From Novosphingobium sp. G106 (lineage in GTDB: Bacteria; Pseudomonadota; Alphaproteobacteria; Sphingomonadales; Sphingomonadaceae): a stretch of DNA of 64,000 nucleotides. Each line of letters opens with the position of its first letter. The stretch's first letter is position 1. The notes beneath the pieces are model-generated. The model was not told where the DNA came from and searched no databases. It was given only the letters and a program-made list of their open reading frames with translations. This document shows positions 36,722 to 46,687 of the stretch, piece by piece. Made by a program: the position numbers and the translations under genes. The stretch is taken from NCBI RefSeq assembly GCF_019075875.1, contig NZ_JAHOOZ010000002.1, forward strand, positions 318,551 to 382,550. The letters are read 5' to 3'.

Positions 36722-37080
36722 CCAGACTAGTTCGATGAACTGCGCTCGCTGGTGACCTGCCCCACATAACAAGGGCTTAGCTTCGTCAGCGCGCTCCGTT
36801 CGACCATGAATTTCGCGGCATGTCCTTGCGATAGCATCAAAAAGCGTGCCGGCGGCGCCACAAAATTTCTCGATGCCCTCGACGACCAGAGCAGCTGCCA
36901 CACTTGCAAGATCGATGCCGAGATCCTTGGGCGTCGAGAGGATCTGACCCGCGCCCTCGACGTCCGCAGCCAGAGACTGGCTCGTCACGCCATGATCAAG
37001 AAAGCCCTCCATAGTCTTGAGCGGCATAGTGCTGATCGTGTCGCGTCCGATCAGCGTCTCTGCGTAGAGCACGTCACGAT
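36701..37080 (-). pseudogene. C-terminal fragment of a transaldolase
   Basis: The minus strand reads LYAETLIGRDTISTMPLKTM, FLDHGVTSQSLAADVEGAGQ, LGIDLASVAAALVVEGIEKF, the end of a transaldolase of the pentose phosphate pathway (the conserved YxETLIGxxTxxTMP motif is intact). The N-terminal two thirds are missing: at about 37080 the sequence passes into an IS110-type transposase. Its stop end overlaps the hemD remnant. Confidence 0.75.
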
Positions 37081-37527
37081 CCCGTACTCAGCCAAGTGAC
37101 CCCGAAGCGCGTTGATCAGCATGGTGCGCTGCCGAACCATGAGATCGCGGCTATTATGAAGCATCAGCACCGCCTGCTGCTCGACCGACTTCACAGCGAC
37201 GAAGCGCATCGTCGGGCGCGTTACTGCTTCGCAGATCGCTTCGGCATCCGCCGCATCGGTCTTCCCGCGCTTCACATAAGGCTTAACACAAGCCGGCGAC
37301 ATCAGGCGCACCTCACGCCCGATCGCCATCGACTCGCGCGCCCAGTGATGCGCCGAAGCGCAGGCTTCCATGCCGACCAGGCAAGGGGATAGCTCCGCGA
37401 AGAACCCAATGACCTCGGACCGACGCAGCTTGCGCCGGATCAGCACTACGCCATCGGCTGCGATAGCGTGCACCTGAAACACATTCTTCGCCAGATCCAA
37501 TCCGACGGTGACAACCTCCTGCTCCAT
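37081..37527 (-). pseudogene. 5' part of an IS110-family transposase
   Basis: About 150 residues remain (MEQEVVTVGLDLAKNVFQVH; LVGMEACASAHHWARE; KPYVKRGKTDAADAEAICEA), the RuvC-like DEDD domain of IS110 transposases. The serine-containing C-terminal domain is missing, replaced by the transaldolase scrap. The rest of the element's start side runs to about 37610 without other features. The element is inactive. Confidence 0.88.
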
Positions 37528-37686
37528 GGAACGACTCCTAGAAGTGGACCTACAACGACCACATCATTGCACAGCTACGCTGGTGCGGAGGTCGTCCACG
37601 ACATCACGTCAGTGGATCTCTGAGTTTGCATTTATATTTAGAAGCCCCATATTAGATACATTATGATGTGCATAAGACGAAATTCC

Positions 37687-37760
37687 GAAATCCATCCCGG
37701 CAGCAGTACCGCACGACTGCATGCCCTAGGCGCTTAGTGCCTCAAGCCTTCGCCTAGGGC
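37687..37760 (+). ncRNA. three-copy structured leader element, copy 3
   Basis: Core CATCCCGGCAGCAGTACCGC (37693 on) leads to GCCCTAGGCG (37723-37732), which pairs perfectly with CGCCTAGGGC (37751-37760). The conserved tract continues upstream to CCCATATT, as in copy 2. A TTGCAT at 37626-37631 lies in the same place as TTGACA in the other copies. The next gene begins about 105 nt downstream with a very strong ribosome-binding site. Confidence 0.6.
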
Positions 37761-37864
37761 TCCTCTCAACAAGCCAAGTGGCGCCAGTTGGCGCGGTAGA
37801 TCTTGCTGTGTGCGTTAAACCGGCGGTCGAATGATCTCCGGGAGTTCGCATGCAAGGAGGTATT

Positions 37865-38089
37865 GTGTTAAATCAATTCGTTGTGGAGGCGAACAAGGAG
37901 ACCGTCGGGGTCGCAGTGCGCGTGCCCGGAGGTTTCCGCTTCTTCTATTCTGACCCACGCTTTAGTGGTCTGGACGGTCAAATTTTCCGCCGGGGCAAGC
38001 AACTGGCGCGGACCGTGGGCAAGCTTGCGCAGAAGAAGGGTGTCGGGCGCCTTGACGAGGCATTTTGCGAGAAGCTGGCGTTTCACTGA
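37865..38089 (+). CDS. small conserved hypothetical protein
   Basis: The 74-residue protein (LNQFVVEANKETVGVAVRVP, then GGFRFFYSDPRFSGLDGQIF) starts at GTG 37865, four bases after AAGGAGG; an ATG at 37850 is possible. I recall similar small proteins in sphingomonads but know no function. It follows copy 3 of the structured leader directly and may be controlled by it. Confidence 0.6.
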   Translation: MLNQFVVEANKETVGVAVRVPGGFRFFYSDPRFSGLDGQIFRRGKQLARTVGKLAQKKGVGRLDEAFCEKLAFH

Positions 38090-38260
38090 GACCAGCCCCC
38101 TCGCCCCGGTACGCAACGCATCATTCGAAGGCAGCACCTTCATCAAGGGCGCCCCGCTCAAAATGGCAAGGAGGGGGTTAGGGGGTTCCAACCACGCCGT
38201 TGCACGGTTCAAATTTGCCTATGGCCCGCTGCTTCAATCAAACAAAGAAAAGGTGCTTGA

Positions 38261-38623
38261 GTGCCTAACATGACGCAATTGTGGGATACGCGAGGACCGT
38301 TCGCGGCACTCATTATCCTATTTGGCCTTGTCACCAGCGCAGCCCCTGCGACGGGTGCGCCGCAGGCGGTACGCGATGCAATTACTAGGCTCGGCTCTGT
38401 TCGAGCAATTGGCGCGACATCTAAAATCCGATCTGTCGGAAAGTCACATTCTGGCGAGACGCTCGCAGAGATCTCAGCGGGATTGTGCTCGCATCCCTCT
38501 CTTGAGATAGTTTTTGAGGCCGGCTCCACGAGGCCGTTTCCACCCGTTACCAAGTCAAGCTCGACCGAGATGCGAATATCTCGCCTTCCCGATTATCGTG
38601 CGCGAGCCCCACCGTCAGTCTGA
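38261..38623 (+). CDS. possible exported hypothetical protein
   Basis: From GTG 38261 (AAAAGG eight bases upstream) the N-terminus PFAALIILFGLVTSAAPATG looks like a signal peptide. The rest of the 120 residues is not convincing and other frames are also open. Otherwise 38090-38688 holds nothing I can support. Confidence 0.25.
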   Translation: MPNMTQLWDTRGPFAALIILFGLVTSAAPATGAPQAVRDAITRLGSVRAIGATSKIRSVGKSHSGETLAEISAGLCSHPSLEIVFEAGSTRPFPPVTKSSSTEMRISRLPDYRARAPPSV

Positions 38624-38688
38624 CGTCGCGATGCGGCTCAGTCACATTCTGCTTCCGCTTATTGCGGGCCAACTTGCTGGAGATAACT

Positions 38689-38862
38689 ATGTCATCCGCA
38701 GCCTTCCGGCTTACTGAAATCCACCGTCGCCTGGACGAGGAGATCACGAGAGAAACGCGAGCCAGGCTCCCCGATAGCCTGAAGCTCCTTCGCCTCAAGA
38801 AGCTTCGCCTCGCTGTTAAAGACCGCCTGTTCGCAATGATGCGAAAAAAGTCTCGGAGGTAA
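38689..38862 (+). CDS. DUF465-like small helical protein
   Basis: The 57-residue protein (MSSAAFRLTEIHRRLDEEIT, then LKLLRLKKLRLAVKDRLFAM) has the H-x2-LD-x2-I...LKKxKLxxKDxL pattern of the DUF465/YdcH family of short coiled-coil proteins. GGAG lies six bases before ATG 38689. Function unknown. Confidence 0.7.
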   Translation: MSSAAFRLTEIHRRLDEEITRETRARLPDSLKLLRLKKLRLAVKDRLFAMMRKKSRR

Positions 38863-39365
38863 CCAAATGGCCGGCGTTCCCATGCGGGGACCCCGGCCTA
38901 CCAACCCCGCCCAGCCCCGAAGACTCTGAACATTAAATTTAATTATGAATCATTTACTTAGACGATTCCGCCGTTCAAGGCGCTAGAACCTCCAGATCAA
39001 TTTGACCGCATATAGCCTCTACTCCACGGCTGTTTGGAGTGAGTTCAGCGAAGCGTGGGCGGTAGCTTACCAAGCCGGTTTTCGCTTACCCGAGCAAAGT
39101 AAATGCTTCGCCGATGGTCACCTTACCCCAGGTATGTGCATGCGTTAGTCAAAACGCCATCGCCTCGATGCTTCAGTCAAGAAGCAGGTTACACCGGGGC
39201 TTGCTTAGGCGGCAGGACGGCCGCCTGAAATCGTTCGACGAAAGAAAGGACGACCCATTGCTAGGTCGCCCCTGAGTAAAAACCCTGAGAGTGCAGAGTC
39301 TTTGGGTCACTATGTATTATTAACTCAAGTATCATCGCCTGAATAGTAGAAACGCGACAAGCATC
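38863..39365. other. intergenic stretch without a supported gene
   Basis: No recognisable gene or RNA. GGCCGG/CCGGCC near 38869-38895 could form a weak hairpin behind the DUF465 gene. Confidence 0.35.
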
Positions 39366-39680
39366 TCAACGAAACTCGCGCTGCCTTAAACCTGCCTCCT
39401 CACCCTCGATCCGGGTATCGAGAACAAGCGCGAGTGTATCCCCTTGATTTGCATAGGGAACGGCCTTAGACGCCGCCCGCAATGCAAGCTCGATATCGCG
39501 GCAATTTTCAAGAGCGACTGCGAGGGTCGTCTCCGCGGCCTCATCCCTGGGGCGGTTGCCAAAGGTATCGGCGATGCAATCACGGTAGGCAGATTTAGCT
39601 TCAATAACTTGATCAGAAAAGAACGATGGAGCAACCTCAAGCGCAGTAAAAACCGAGGCTAGAAGCAAGACGGTGAGCAC
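39366..39680 (-). CDS. small exported hypothetical protein
   Basis: From GTG 39680 (AAGGGA eight bases upstream) the 104-residue protein begins with a signal peptide (MLTVLLLASVFTALEVAPSF) followed by a helical mature part with two Cys (SAYRDCIADTFGNRP; LENCRDIELALRAAS). Family unknown. It would be periplasmic. Confidence 0.5.
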   Translation of the reverse strand: MLTVLLLASVFTALEVAPSFFSDQVIEAKSAYRDCIADTFGNRPRDEAAETTLAVALENCRDIELALRAASKAVPYANQGDTLALVLDTRIEGEEAGLRQREFR

Positions 39681-39762
39681 CAGTCAATTCCCTTCTCATT
39701 TTTAGCTACGTGAAAAGCTAGTGCTGGAGGCAACGGCCGAAGGTTTCTAAAAGTTCCGACCT

Positions 39763-40110
39763 TCAGGCTATCTGATGACACCGAACTGCGCGCCAATAGC
39801 TGTCGATAGATTTCGAGATAATCGTCGGAGACGCCACATTTCCTATGACGTCTTTTAAGACTGGGATCAGAGCGTCGCCGAACATTGTATAGTACGCCGG
39901 CGGAATTGCACTCGCGACGGCGTTTGCACCGCCATCCGTTCTGGGGCCCAGCGATCCTATGAGAATGTCGACCAGCCGCCCTGCTGCGTAAGCATGCGAG
40001 GCTGGATTCGAGCCAATTTCCTTCGCGAAATATCGCTTCATCGCGCCCTCGATCTCTTTGCGGCTGGAAATAACAGCCGTCGCGAGATCGCTTTCCTGCG
40101 GTTCATTCAT
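39763..40110 (-). CDS. globin-like helical protein, paralogue of the gene at 33275
   Basis: The 115-residue protein shares AYYTMFGDALIPVLKDVIGN and KSIDSYWRAVR with the product of 33275-33628, the G/H-helix-like region of a globin fold; again no His is seen where the proximal ligand should be. Start ATG 40110 has GGAGAAA upstream. Unlike its paralogue it is not next to a hemD-like gene. The following 40111-40629 holds no supported gene. Confidence 0.6.
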   Translation of the reverse strand: MNEPQESDLATAVISSRKEIEGAMKRYFAKEIGSNPASHAYAAGRLVDILIGSLGPRTDGGANAVASAIPPAYYTMFGDALIPVLKDVIGNVASPTIISKSIDSYWRAVRCHQIA

Positions 40111-40629
40111 ACGATTTCTCCGTGGACACAACTGCTCCGTTCGCAGGCATCCGTCGATGGTGGTGAATGATCTGCGGCCCAACCGGGGGGCCGGCTTTCC
40201 GCCTCGGAGACGCGCCGCTCTAGCGGCTTTCACGTCCCGAGGCGGTCAGGCGCGTCATGAGACTACCACCGTGCGCTTGGAGACGAAGGAAGATTGGGAT
40301 ATCGCCCATCCCACTCATATAGCGTTAGGACATGACAAATGTAATGGTCGTGCCGTAAATTAACGGGCGTTGCACCGCCGATCGGAATGGCGTGGACCAT
40401 ATCTCACGCGTCCCCCCTGTGCGTGAATGCACGGCTCCCAACAGGAGCACTTCAGCGTAGACGTTCCCCATTATTCCTACGCGACCGGAGCGATCGAAAG
40501 TGACGTCCCGCATGTCGGGATGGATCTAGAGTGAGCCCCCTGCCGATATGAAGTAACGCGAAAGTCGACCGAGACGTTTTGGACCGGTCCTCCGCGCCGA
40601 GCGCGACCTGGAAGGAGCAGCGACGCCGA

Positions 40630-41535
40630 TCAACCGGCAGCATGGTCCCTGACCAAGCTGTTAAATCTATGGCGAAGCGACTGCTTCATGAGCTTGGCGA
40701 GCGGAGACGGCGAACTCCGATCGAGGGAAAAGATGGCGGCGGTGAAATGGCCCTCATACACGGCAGCTGGTTTCGAGAGCTTCGCGAGTGTGCCCTGGGC
40801 GATCTCGTCGGCCACGGCATAGGTCGACGTGAGCCAGACGGCATCGGAATTGCGCGTCACGTGGATCAATGTGTCGAAATCCTCGATGAGGTTGATGACG
40901 CCGCCGCTCTCATCGAGCAGCTCGGCGGGCGCGCTATGCGGCATGACGCTCTGGCCCGAAAGCAGGAACGGAAAATGGTTGTCCAAGCTCGCACCGCTGA
41001 GCAGCGGATGGCCAGGCCGCACGATTAGGTTGACCGGAAAATCCCCCAGCTTCTCGCAACGCAGAGGAGGGAAGTCCGGCACCAGGACAATCGGAGAGAC
41101 GATGAACTCAATCTCCCCGGCGAGCAGCATCGGCAGCAGAGCATCGAAGCTTCTGATGAACACGTTGTTCCGGATCTTCGGCGCTTGACGAAGTCTTTCC
41201 TGCAGGCTTCTGGCCAGCAGCGCCCGAGCCGGCACTGGCGCGATGCCGAAGCTCAGCTCGCCGACATCGCCTTGCGCGGTATTGCGAAGGTGACTCTCGA
41301 GATCGTCCGCATTTGCCAAGAGCCCCAGAGCGCGGTCGATGATCTGGCGGCCCGCCAGGGTTGCGGAGACACCGCCCCGGCCCCGCTCGAAGAGGCGGAT
41401 GCCGTAGTCCTGCTCCAGCGACTGGACCGAGCGGCTCAGGGCGGACTGAGTAATGCCCAGCTCGTCGGCGGCGCGTGCGTAGTTCAGGCGCTTTGCCAGC
41501 ACGGTGAGATATCGCAGATGACGTAGGTCGAACAT
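40630..41535 (-). CDS. LysR-family transcriptional regulator
   Basis: The 301-residue protein has the LysR helix-turn-helix at residues ~18-40 (ARAADELGITQSALSRSVQS) and a periplasmic-binding-like effector domain. It is divergent from the arylsulfatase gene, and a perfect 12-bp inverted repeat with LysR-type spacing lies between them, so it most likely controls the sulfatase/TonB receptor unit in response to a substrate-derived signal. Intact. Confidence 0.9.
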   Translation of the reverse strand: MFDLRHLRYLTVLAKRLNYARAADELGITQSALSRSVQSLEQDYGIRLFERGRGGVSATLAGRQIIDRALGLLANADDLESHLRNTAQGDVGELSFGIAPVPARALLARSLQERLRQAPKIRNNVFIRSFDALLPMLLAGEIEFIVSPIVLVPDFPPLRCEKLGDFPVNLIVRPGHPLLSGASLDNHFPFLLSGQSVMPHSAPAELLDESGGVINLIEDFDTLIHVTRNSDAVWLTSTYAVADEIAQGTLAKLSKPAAVYEGHFTAAIFSLDRSSPSPLAKLMKQSLRHRFNSLVRDHAAG

Positions 41536-41541
41536 GATGAA

Positions 41542-41576
41542 TCCAATTCATCAAATTTGTAGTCTGATGAATTGGA
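41542..41576. promoter_or_regulatory. 12-bp perfect inverted repeat, LysR operator candidate
   Basis: TCCAATTCATCA (41542-41553) and TGATGAATTGGA (41565-41576) are exact complements with 11 bases between. It begins 7 bp from the lysR start codon and lies 75 bp before the sulfatase start, as expected for the recognition site of a divergently acting LysR protein. Confidence 0.75.
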
Positions 41577-41650
41577 CGTACTCCCGGCCTTTTGCAATCC
41601 TTTCCTGACAGGGTCGGCAAACCGCCGAGCGGATCCAGAGGATGGTTGAT

Positions 41651-43987
41651 ATGCGCAAATGGGCGGGTGCCTGCCTAACAGTGCTGGCCTGGGCAAGCAG
41701 CATCGAGGTTCACGCTCAGAGCGAGCGGAGTGTCCTGCCCGTCCCACCCTCGCCCTTCAGCGGCGTTATCGCCGACAACATCCTCGATTCCACACCGTCG
41801 CCGCAGGTCCCGGTCCGTGCGCCCCATGGGGCACCGAACGTGCTCCTTTTCATGAGCGACGATGTCGGCTTCGCCATGTCGAGCGCATTTGGCGGACCGG
41901 TGCCCACGCCCAATTTCGAGCGGCTGGCCGCGCAGGGACAACGCTACAACCGCTTCCATACGACCGGCGTCTGCTCGCCCTCGCGCGCAGCGCTGTTGAC
42001 TGGGCGCAACCATCACAACGTCGGCATGGGACACGTCAGCGACCTGGCTTCGGGCTATCCTGGCTATACGGGCCGCATCACCCCGGAGGCCGCGACCATC
42101 GCGCAGGTATTGAAGTTGAATGGCTACAGCACAGCCATGTTCGGCAAGCATCACAACGTGCCGCCGGGCGAGGATTCCGGAGCCGGGCCCTTCGACAACT
42201 GGCCGACAGGCCTCGGCTTCGAATACTTCTACGGCTTCATCACGGCCGACAGTGACCAGTACGATCCGCATCTCTATCGCGGGACGAATCGGGTCGATCC
42301 CGACGAAGGCAAAGGCGCGCTGCTCGATAAGCGGCTAGCGACGGACGCGCTCAGCTGGCTCCACAACCACGAGGCAGTTGCGTCCGACAAGCCGTTCTTC
42401 ATCTATTACGCGCCGGGATCGACTCACGTACCACACCAGGCTCCGCCGGAGTATATCGCCCGCTTCAAGGGAAAGTTCGATCAGGGCTGGGATCGGATGC
42501 GCGAGGAAACCTGGCGCCGGCAACTCGTCGCCGGCCTTATCCCCAAAGGCACGAAGCTCACGCCGCGTCCCGATCCCATCCCAGCATGGGACAGCCTGTC
42601 GGCCGGCGAAAAGGCCTTCGCCGCGCGGTCGATGGAGGTCGCGGCCGCCCAACTGGTCTATCAGGACGAGCAGTTCGGTCGGGTGCTCAACGAACTCCAG
42701 CGGATGGGCAAGCTCGATAATACGCTCGTCACGCTGATCATCGGCGACAACGGCGCCAGCATGGAGGCCGGCCCCAAGGGCACCGTCAACGAGACCTACT
42801 CGATGACCGGCGGCGTCGAGTCCACAGAATGGCTCGTCTCCAACACCGACAAGCTCGGCGGACCGATGGTCTATGGCAACTATCCCGTCGGCTGGGCCTG
42901 GGCGATGGACACGCCGCTGCGCTGGGGCAAGATGTATACCTCCGTGCTCGGCGCAGTGCGTAACGGCATGGTGATGTCGTGGAAGGGGCATGTCTCCCGT
43001 CCCGGCGCCATATGCGGCCAGTTCGGCCATTTGATTGACATCGCGCCGACCATCCTGGAAGCCGCGCACCTGCCGGCGCCGCGCAGTGTCTACGGCGTGG
43101 CGCAGAAACCGATGGACGGGCAGAGCCTGCTGCCGAGCCTCGCCACTTGCGATGTGGCGCACCCCCGCACGCAATATTTCGAAGTCGGCGGCAAGATCGG
43201 CCTGTATCACGACGGCTGGTTCCTCTCCGGGGACGATGGCCGCCTGACTTGGGAGAACCTGCCCCCGGCGGGGCCTCGTCCGGAAACCCGCTGGTCACTC
43301 TACGATCTCACCAAGGACTTCTCCCAGGGCGAGGACATTTCACAACGCAATCCCGGCCGCCTTCGCGACATGATCGCGCTTTGGCGCCAGGAAGCCGAGA
43401 AGAACCACGTGTTCCCGCTTGACCACAGGTTCGGCATCGCACGCTTCGACAAGAACGAGCGCCCGGTGGGCCGCGACCGCTACGACTACTGGGGCAAGGA
43501 CGTCAGCGCGCCCGCAGGCGGCAATCCTGCCTGGACCGGCCGCAGCTTCACGCTCGATGCCGACGTGGCGACCGCCAAGCCCGACGCATCCGGCGTGGTG
43601 ATCGCCGTGGGCAGCCATTTCGGCGGTTGGAGCCTGTTCCTCGAAAAAGGAAGGCCGACCTTCGTCTATGCCGCCACGACCGATCCGGCGCAGACCACCC
43701 GCATCGCTGCCACCGATCCGCTGCCTCAGGGCGCCGGTACTCTACGCATGCGGTTCGATTTCCGGGGCTTCGCGAAGGGCGCCGATGTCACCCTTCTCGC
43801 CAACGGCAAGAGCATCGCGGCCGGGCATGTCGGAAGCCTCTTCCTAAGCCCATCGGGTCTCGGCGAAACGGTCGATATCGGGCGGGACACCGGTGTGCCG
43901 GTCACGGACTACACTACGCCGCGCGGCGCGATCGAAGGCGACGTGACGCACGTTTCCGTGAACTTCGACAAACCCGCCGGGCCCTGA
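41651..43987 (+). CDS. secreted arylsulfatase (type I sulfatase)
   Basis: The 778-residue protein has a signal peptide (MRKWAGACLTVLAWASSIEV), the metal site PNVLLFMSDDVGFAMS, and the sulfatase signature CSPSRAALLTGRNHHNVGMG whose Cys becomes formylglycine. The long form with a C-terminal beta-rich domain (ENLPPAGPRPETRWSLYDLT) resembles arylsulfatase A-type enzymes of sphingomonads. It would cleave sulfate esters in the periplasm. Start 41651 fits GAGG ten bases upstream better than ATG 41642. The required maturase is not in the window. The TonB receptor follows after 40 bp. Confidence 0.92.
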   Translation: MRKWAGACLTVLAWASSIEVHAQSERSVLPVPPSPFSGVIADNILDSTPSPQVPVRAPHGAPNVLLFMSDDVGFAMSSAFGGPVPTPNFERLAAQGQRYNRFHTTGVCSPSRAALLTGRNHHNVGMGHVSDLASGYPGYTGRITPEAATIAQVLKLNGYSTAMFGKHHNVPPGEDSGAGPFDNWPTGLGFEYFYGFITADSDQYDPHLYRGTNRVDPDEGKGALLDKRLATDALSWLHNHEAVASDKPFFIYYAPGSTHVPHQAPPEYIARFKGKFDQGWDRMREETWRRQLVAGLIPKGTKLTPRPDPIPAWDSLSAGEKAFAARSMEVAAAQLVYQDEQFGRVLNELQRMGKLDNTLVTLIIGDNGASMEAGPKGTVNETYSMTGGVESTEWLVSNTDKLGGPMVYGNYPVGWAWAMDTPLRWGKMYTSVLGAVRNGMVMSWKGHVSRPGAICGQFGHLIDIAPTILEAAHLPAPRSVYGVAQKPMDGQSLLPSLATCDVAHPRTQYFEVGGKIGLYHDGWFLSGDDGRLTWENLPPAGPRPETRWSLYDLTKDFSQGEDISQRNPGRLRDMIALWRQEAEKNHVFPLDHRFGIARFDKNERPVGRDRYDYWGKDVSAPAGGNPAWTGRSFTLDADVATAKPDASGVVIAVGSHFGGWSLFLEKGRPTFVYAATTDPAQTTRIAATDPLPQGAGTLRMRFDFRGFAKGADVTLLANGKSIAAGHVGSLFLSPSGLGETVDIGRDTGVPVTDYTTPRGAIEGDVTHVSVNFDKPAGP

Positions 43988-44027
43988 CGCCACGCCGGGA
44001 ACACCATCGACAAGGGGGAGGATCACT

Positions 44028-46549
44028 ATGCGTATCAACCGTACCAAGGCGAGCCTTGCAGGCGCTGCGTCCGCCATCGTCATCGCCGCGAGCGCGCCAG
44101 CGGCGGCCCAGGATGAGTCGGCGGGCAATCTCGGTGACATCGTCGTCACTGCCCGGCGCTCGGAGGAACGCCTACAGGACGTGCCCATCTCGATCACGGT
44201 CTTCAACCAGCAGCAGATTTCCAATCGCAACGTCGTGACCGCGACCGACCTTGCCATCTATACCCCGTCGCTATCGGTCAATCAGCGGTTCGGCCCTGAG
44301 AAGGCCGCATTCTCGATCCGCGGTTTCGTCCAGGACAGCGGCACCGCGCCATCGGTCGGCGTCTATTTCGCCGACGTGGTGTCCACCCGCGTCCAGGGCG
44401 GCACGACCTCCGGCGCGACCGCTCCCGTGGGCTCTTTCATGGACCTGCAGAACGTCCAGGTGCTCAAGGGACCTCAGGGCACCCTGTTCGCCGCAATACC
44501 ACGGGCGGTGCGGTGCTCCTGGTGCCGCAGAAGCCCACCGACAGGTTGGAGGGCTGGGTCGAGGGTTCGGCCGGCGGATACAATCTGATGCGCGGGCAGA
44601 TGGTGCTCAACGTGCCTCTCGCCGATACATTCAAGGTCCGCGTCACGGTAGACCGAAACAAGCGTGACGGCTACGTCAAGAACCACTCGGGAACGGGTGC
44701 GGACGACTTCGCCAACGTCAACTATTTCGCCGCGCGCCTCAGCATCGTCGCCGATCTAACCCCGGACCTCGAGAACTATACGGTCGCGACCTACAGCCAT
44801 TCCTTCGGCCGCGGATATGGCAGCCGCCTGATCGCCTGCGACCAGCGGCAGACCACCGGCATCCTGGGCATCAACGCCCAGGCGGCCTGCGCTCAGATCG
44901 CCCGGCAAAACGCGAGGGGCGACGGCCCATTGGATTCCGACATTTCCAATCCGAACCCCTTCGTCAACCAGCGCACCTGGCAGGTGATCAACACCACGAC
45001 GTGGCAAGCCAGCGACGATCTGACGGTCAAGAACATCGCCAGCTATTCAGAGTTCCGGGAAAGGCTGAGCAACAATCTCAACGGCGACAATTTCTTCCTT
45101 GGAACGACGCCATTCCAGGTCACGTTCCAGGATGTTTTTGATACGACCTCCAACCAGGCGGCCGAATCCGGCTTCACCGAGGAGCTCCAGCTCCACGGCA
45201 AGACGGGAGACGGTCGGTTCGACTGGCAGCTCGGCGCCTACGTCGAGCTCAGCCGGCCGCTGGGCTGGAACCAGGGTCGGACGGGGGCATACGTCAACTG
45301 CACCTCGATTCGCGATATCGCCTGCACCAACCCGCTGGGCTTCGGCTCGATCACCCAGGCGTCCCAGAAGGCATCGTTCGACAGCAAGGGGCTCTATGCT
45401 CAGGGTACCTACAAGCTCACCGATCAATTGAGCATGACCGCAGGCCTGCGCTACACGTGGGACACTACCAAGGTGAGCGCGCGCAGTTCCCGCCTCAATC
45501 TAGCCGTTCCGGCGGCGGGCGTCCCGCAGATCCTGCGCTGCTCGGATCCGCTGAACAACCCGGGCGCCACGCCGGGCACGGGCAAGGTGGTGACGGATAT
45601 CAACCAGTGCCTGTACACCTATCCGCTGAACAAGTCGCATGCGCCGACCTGGATGGTCGACCTTGAATACAAGCCCGCTTCGGACCTGCTGTTCTACGCG
45701 AAGTACGCACGCGGCTACCGCACCGGCGGCATCAACCCGAACAACTTCGGGTTCGAAGCCTGGGATCCCGAGAAGGTCGACACGTACGAACTGGGCGCTA
45801 AAGCCAGCTTCCATGGCGCTGTCAGCGGCTACTTCAATATCACCGGCTTCTACAACGATTTCAGCAATCAGCAACTCTCGGTCGGGGTGAGCCCGGTGCT
45901 GGGGAGCGGCTTCGCGGGCTCGACCGCGGTGGTCAATGCCGGCAAGTCGCGGCTGAGCGGCATCGAGGTGGATTCGTCCGCAACCTTCTTCGACAGCCTG
46001 CGCTTCGATCTCGGCTACGCCTATCTCGACACCGAACTCAAGTCTTTCGTCCCACCCACGATCCCGCCGGCGCTCTCATCCGTCTTCGCAGGTTTCACGC
46101 AGAACCAGATCGTCGGCGGACCTCTATCGCTCTCGCCAAAGCACCGCGTGACCCTGACGGGAACCTATACGCTGCCGGTCAGCGAACACCTGGGCAGGAT
46201 TTCCCTGAGCGCGACCTACGTCTACACCAGCGCCCAGTACTTCAGCCGCGCCGACGATGCGTTCGTTCCATTTCTGGATGGCACCAACTCGGTTCAGCTT
46301 CGTACCGCGAACATCCCGCTGTGGGACGCCAACCTCGGCCGCCTGCCGGCGACCAACCTCGTCAACCTCAACCTGAACTGGAACGAGTTCCTGGGCCAGC
46401 CGATCGACCTGTCGGCGTTCGTAACCAACGTGACCAACCAGATCTACCCGGTCGCTACCGGCAGCACTCTCTCACAAGGTTACGAAACGGCGATATTCGG
46501 CGCGCCCAGGATGTGGGGTATCCGGATCAAGTATCGCTTCGGGAGCTGA
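44028..46549 (+). pseudogene. TonB-dependent receptor, broken by one missing base
   Basis: A signal peptide, TonB box region (GDIVVTARRSEERLQDVPIS), plug (RGFVQDSGTAPSVGVYFADV, LQNVQVLKGPQGTLF) and a 22-strand barrel ending in YRFGS give about 840 residues over two frames. At about 44490 the expected LFGRNTTGGA motif is disrupted by loss of one base (TTCGCCGC instead of TTCGGCCGC); restoring it joins both frames. It would import a large or scarce substrate, here probably a sulfated compound, given the co-directional sulfatase. GGGGGAGG precedes the start. Confidence 0.9.
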
Positions 46550-46687
46550 CCGGCGACAGAGGCCAGGTCCCTGATCGTTAGCGCTTCCAGCTATGATCGG
46601 GGATCGGAAGCCCGAGGAACAGATGCGTTCCCCCACGGAGTCGCTTGAACCGGTGAAGCGGCTCGTAAGCGGAATGCTACGGCGAGG

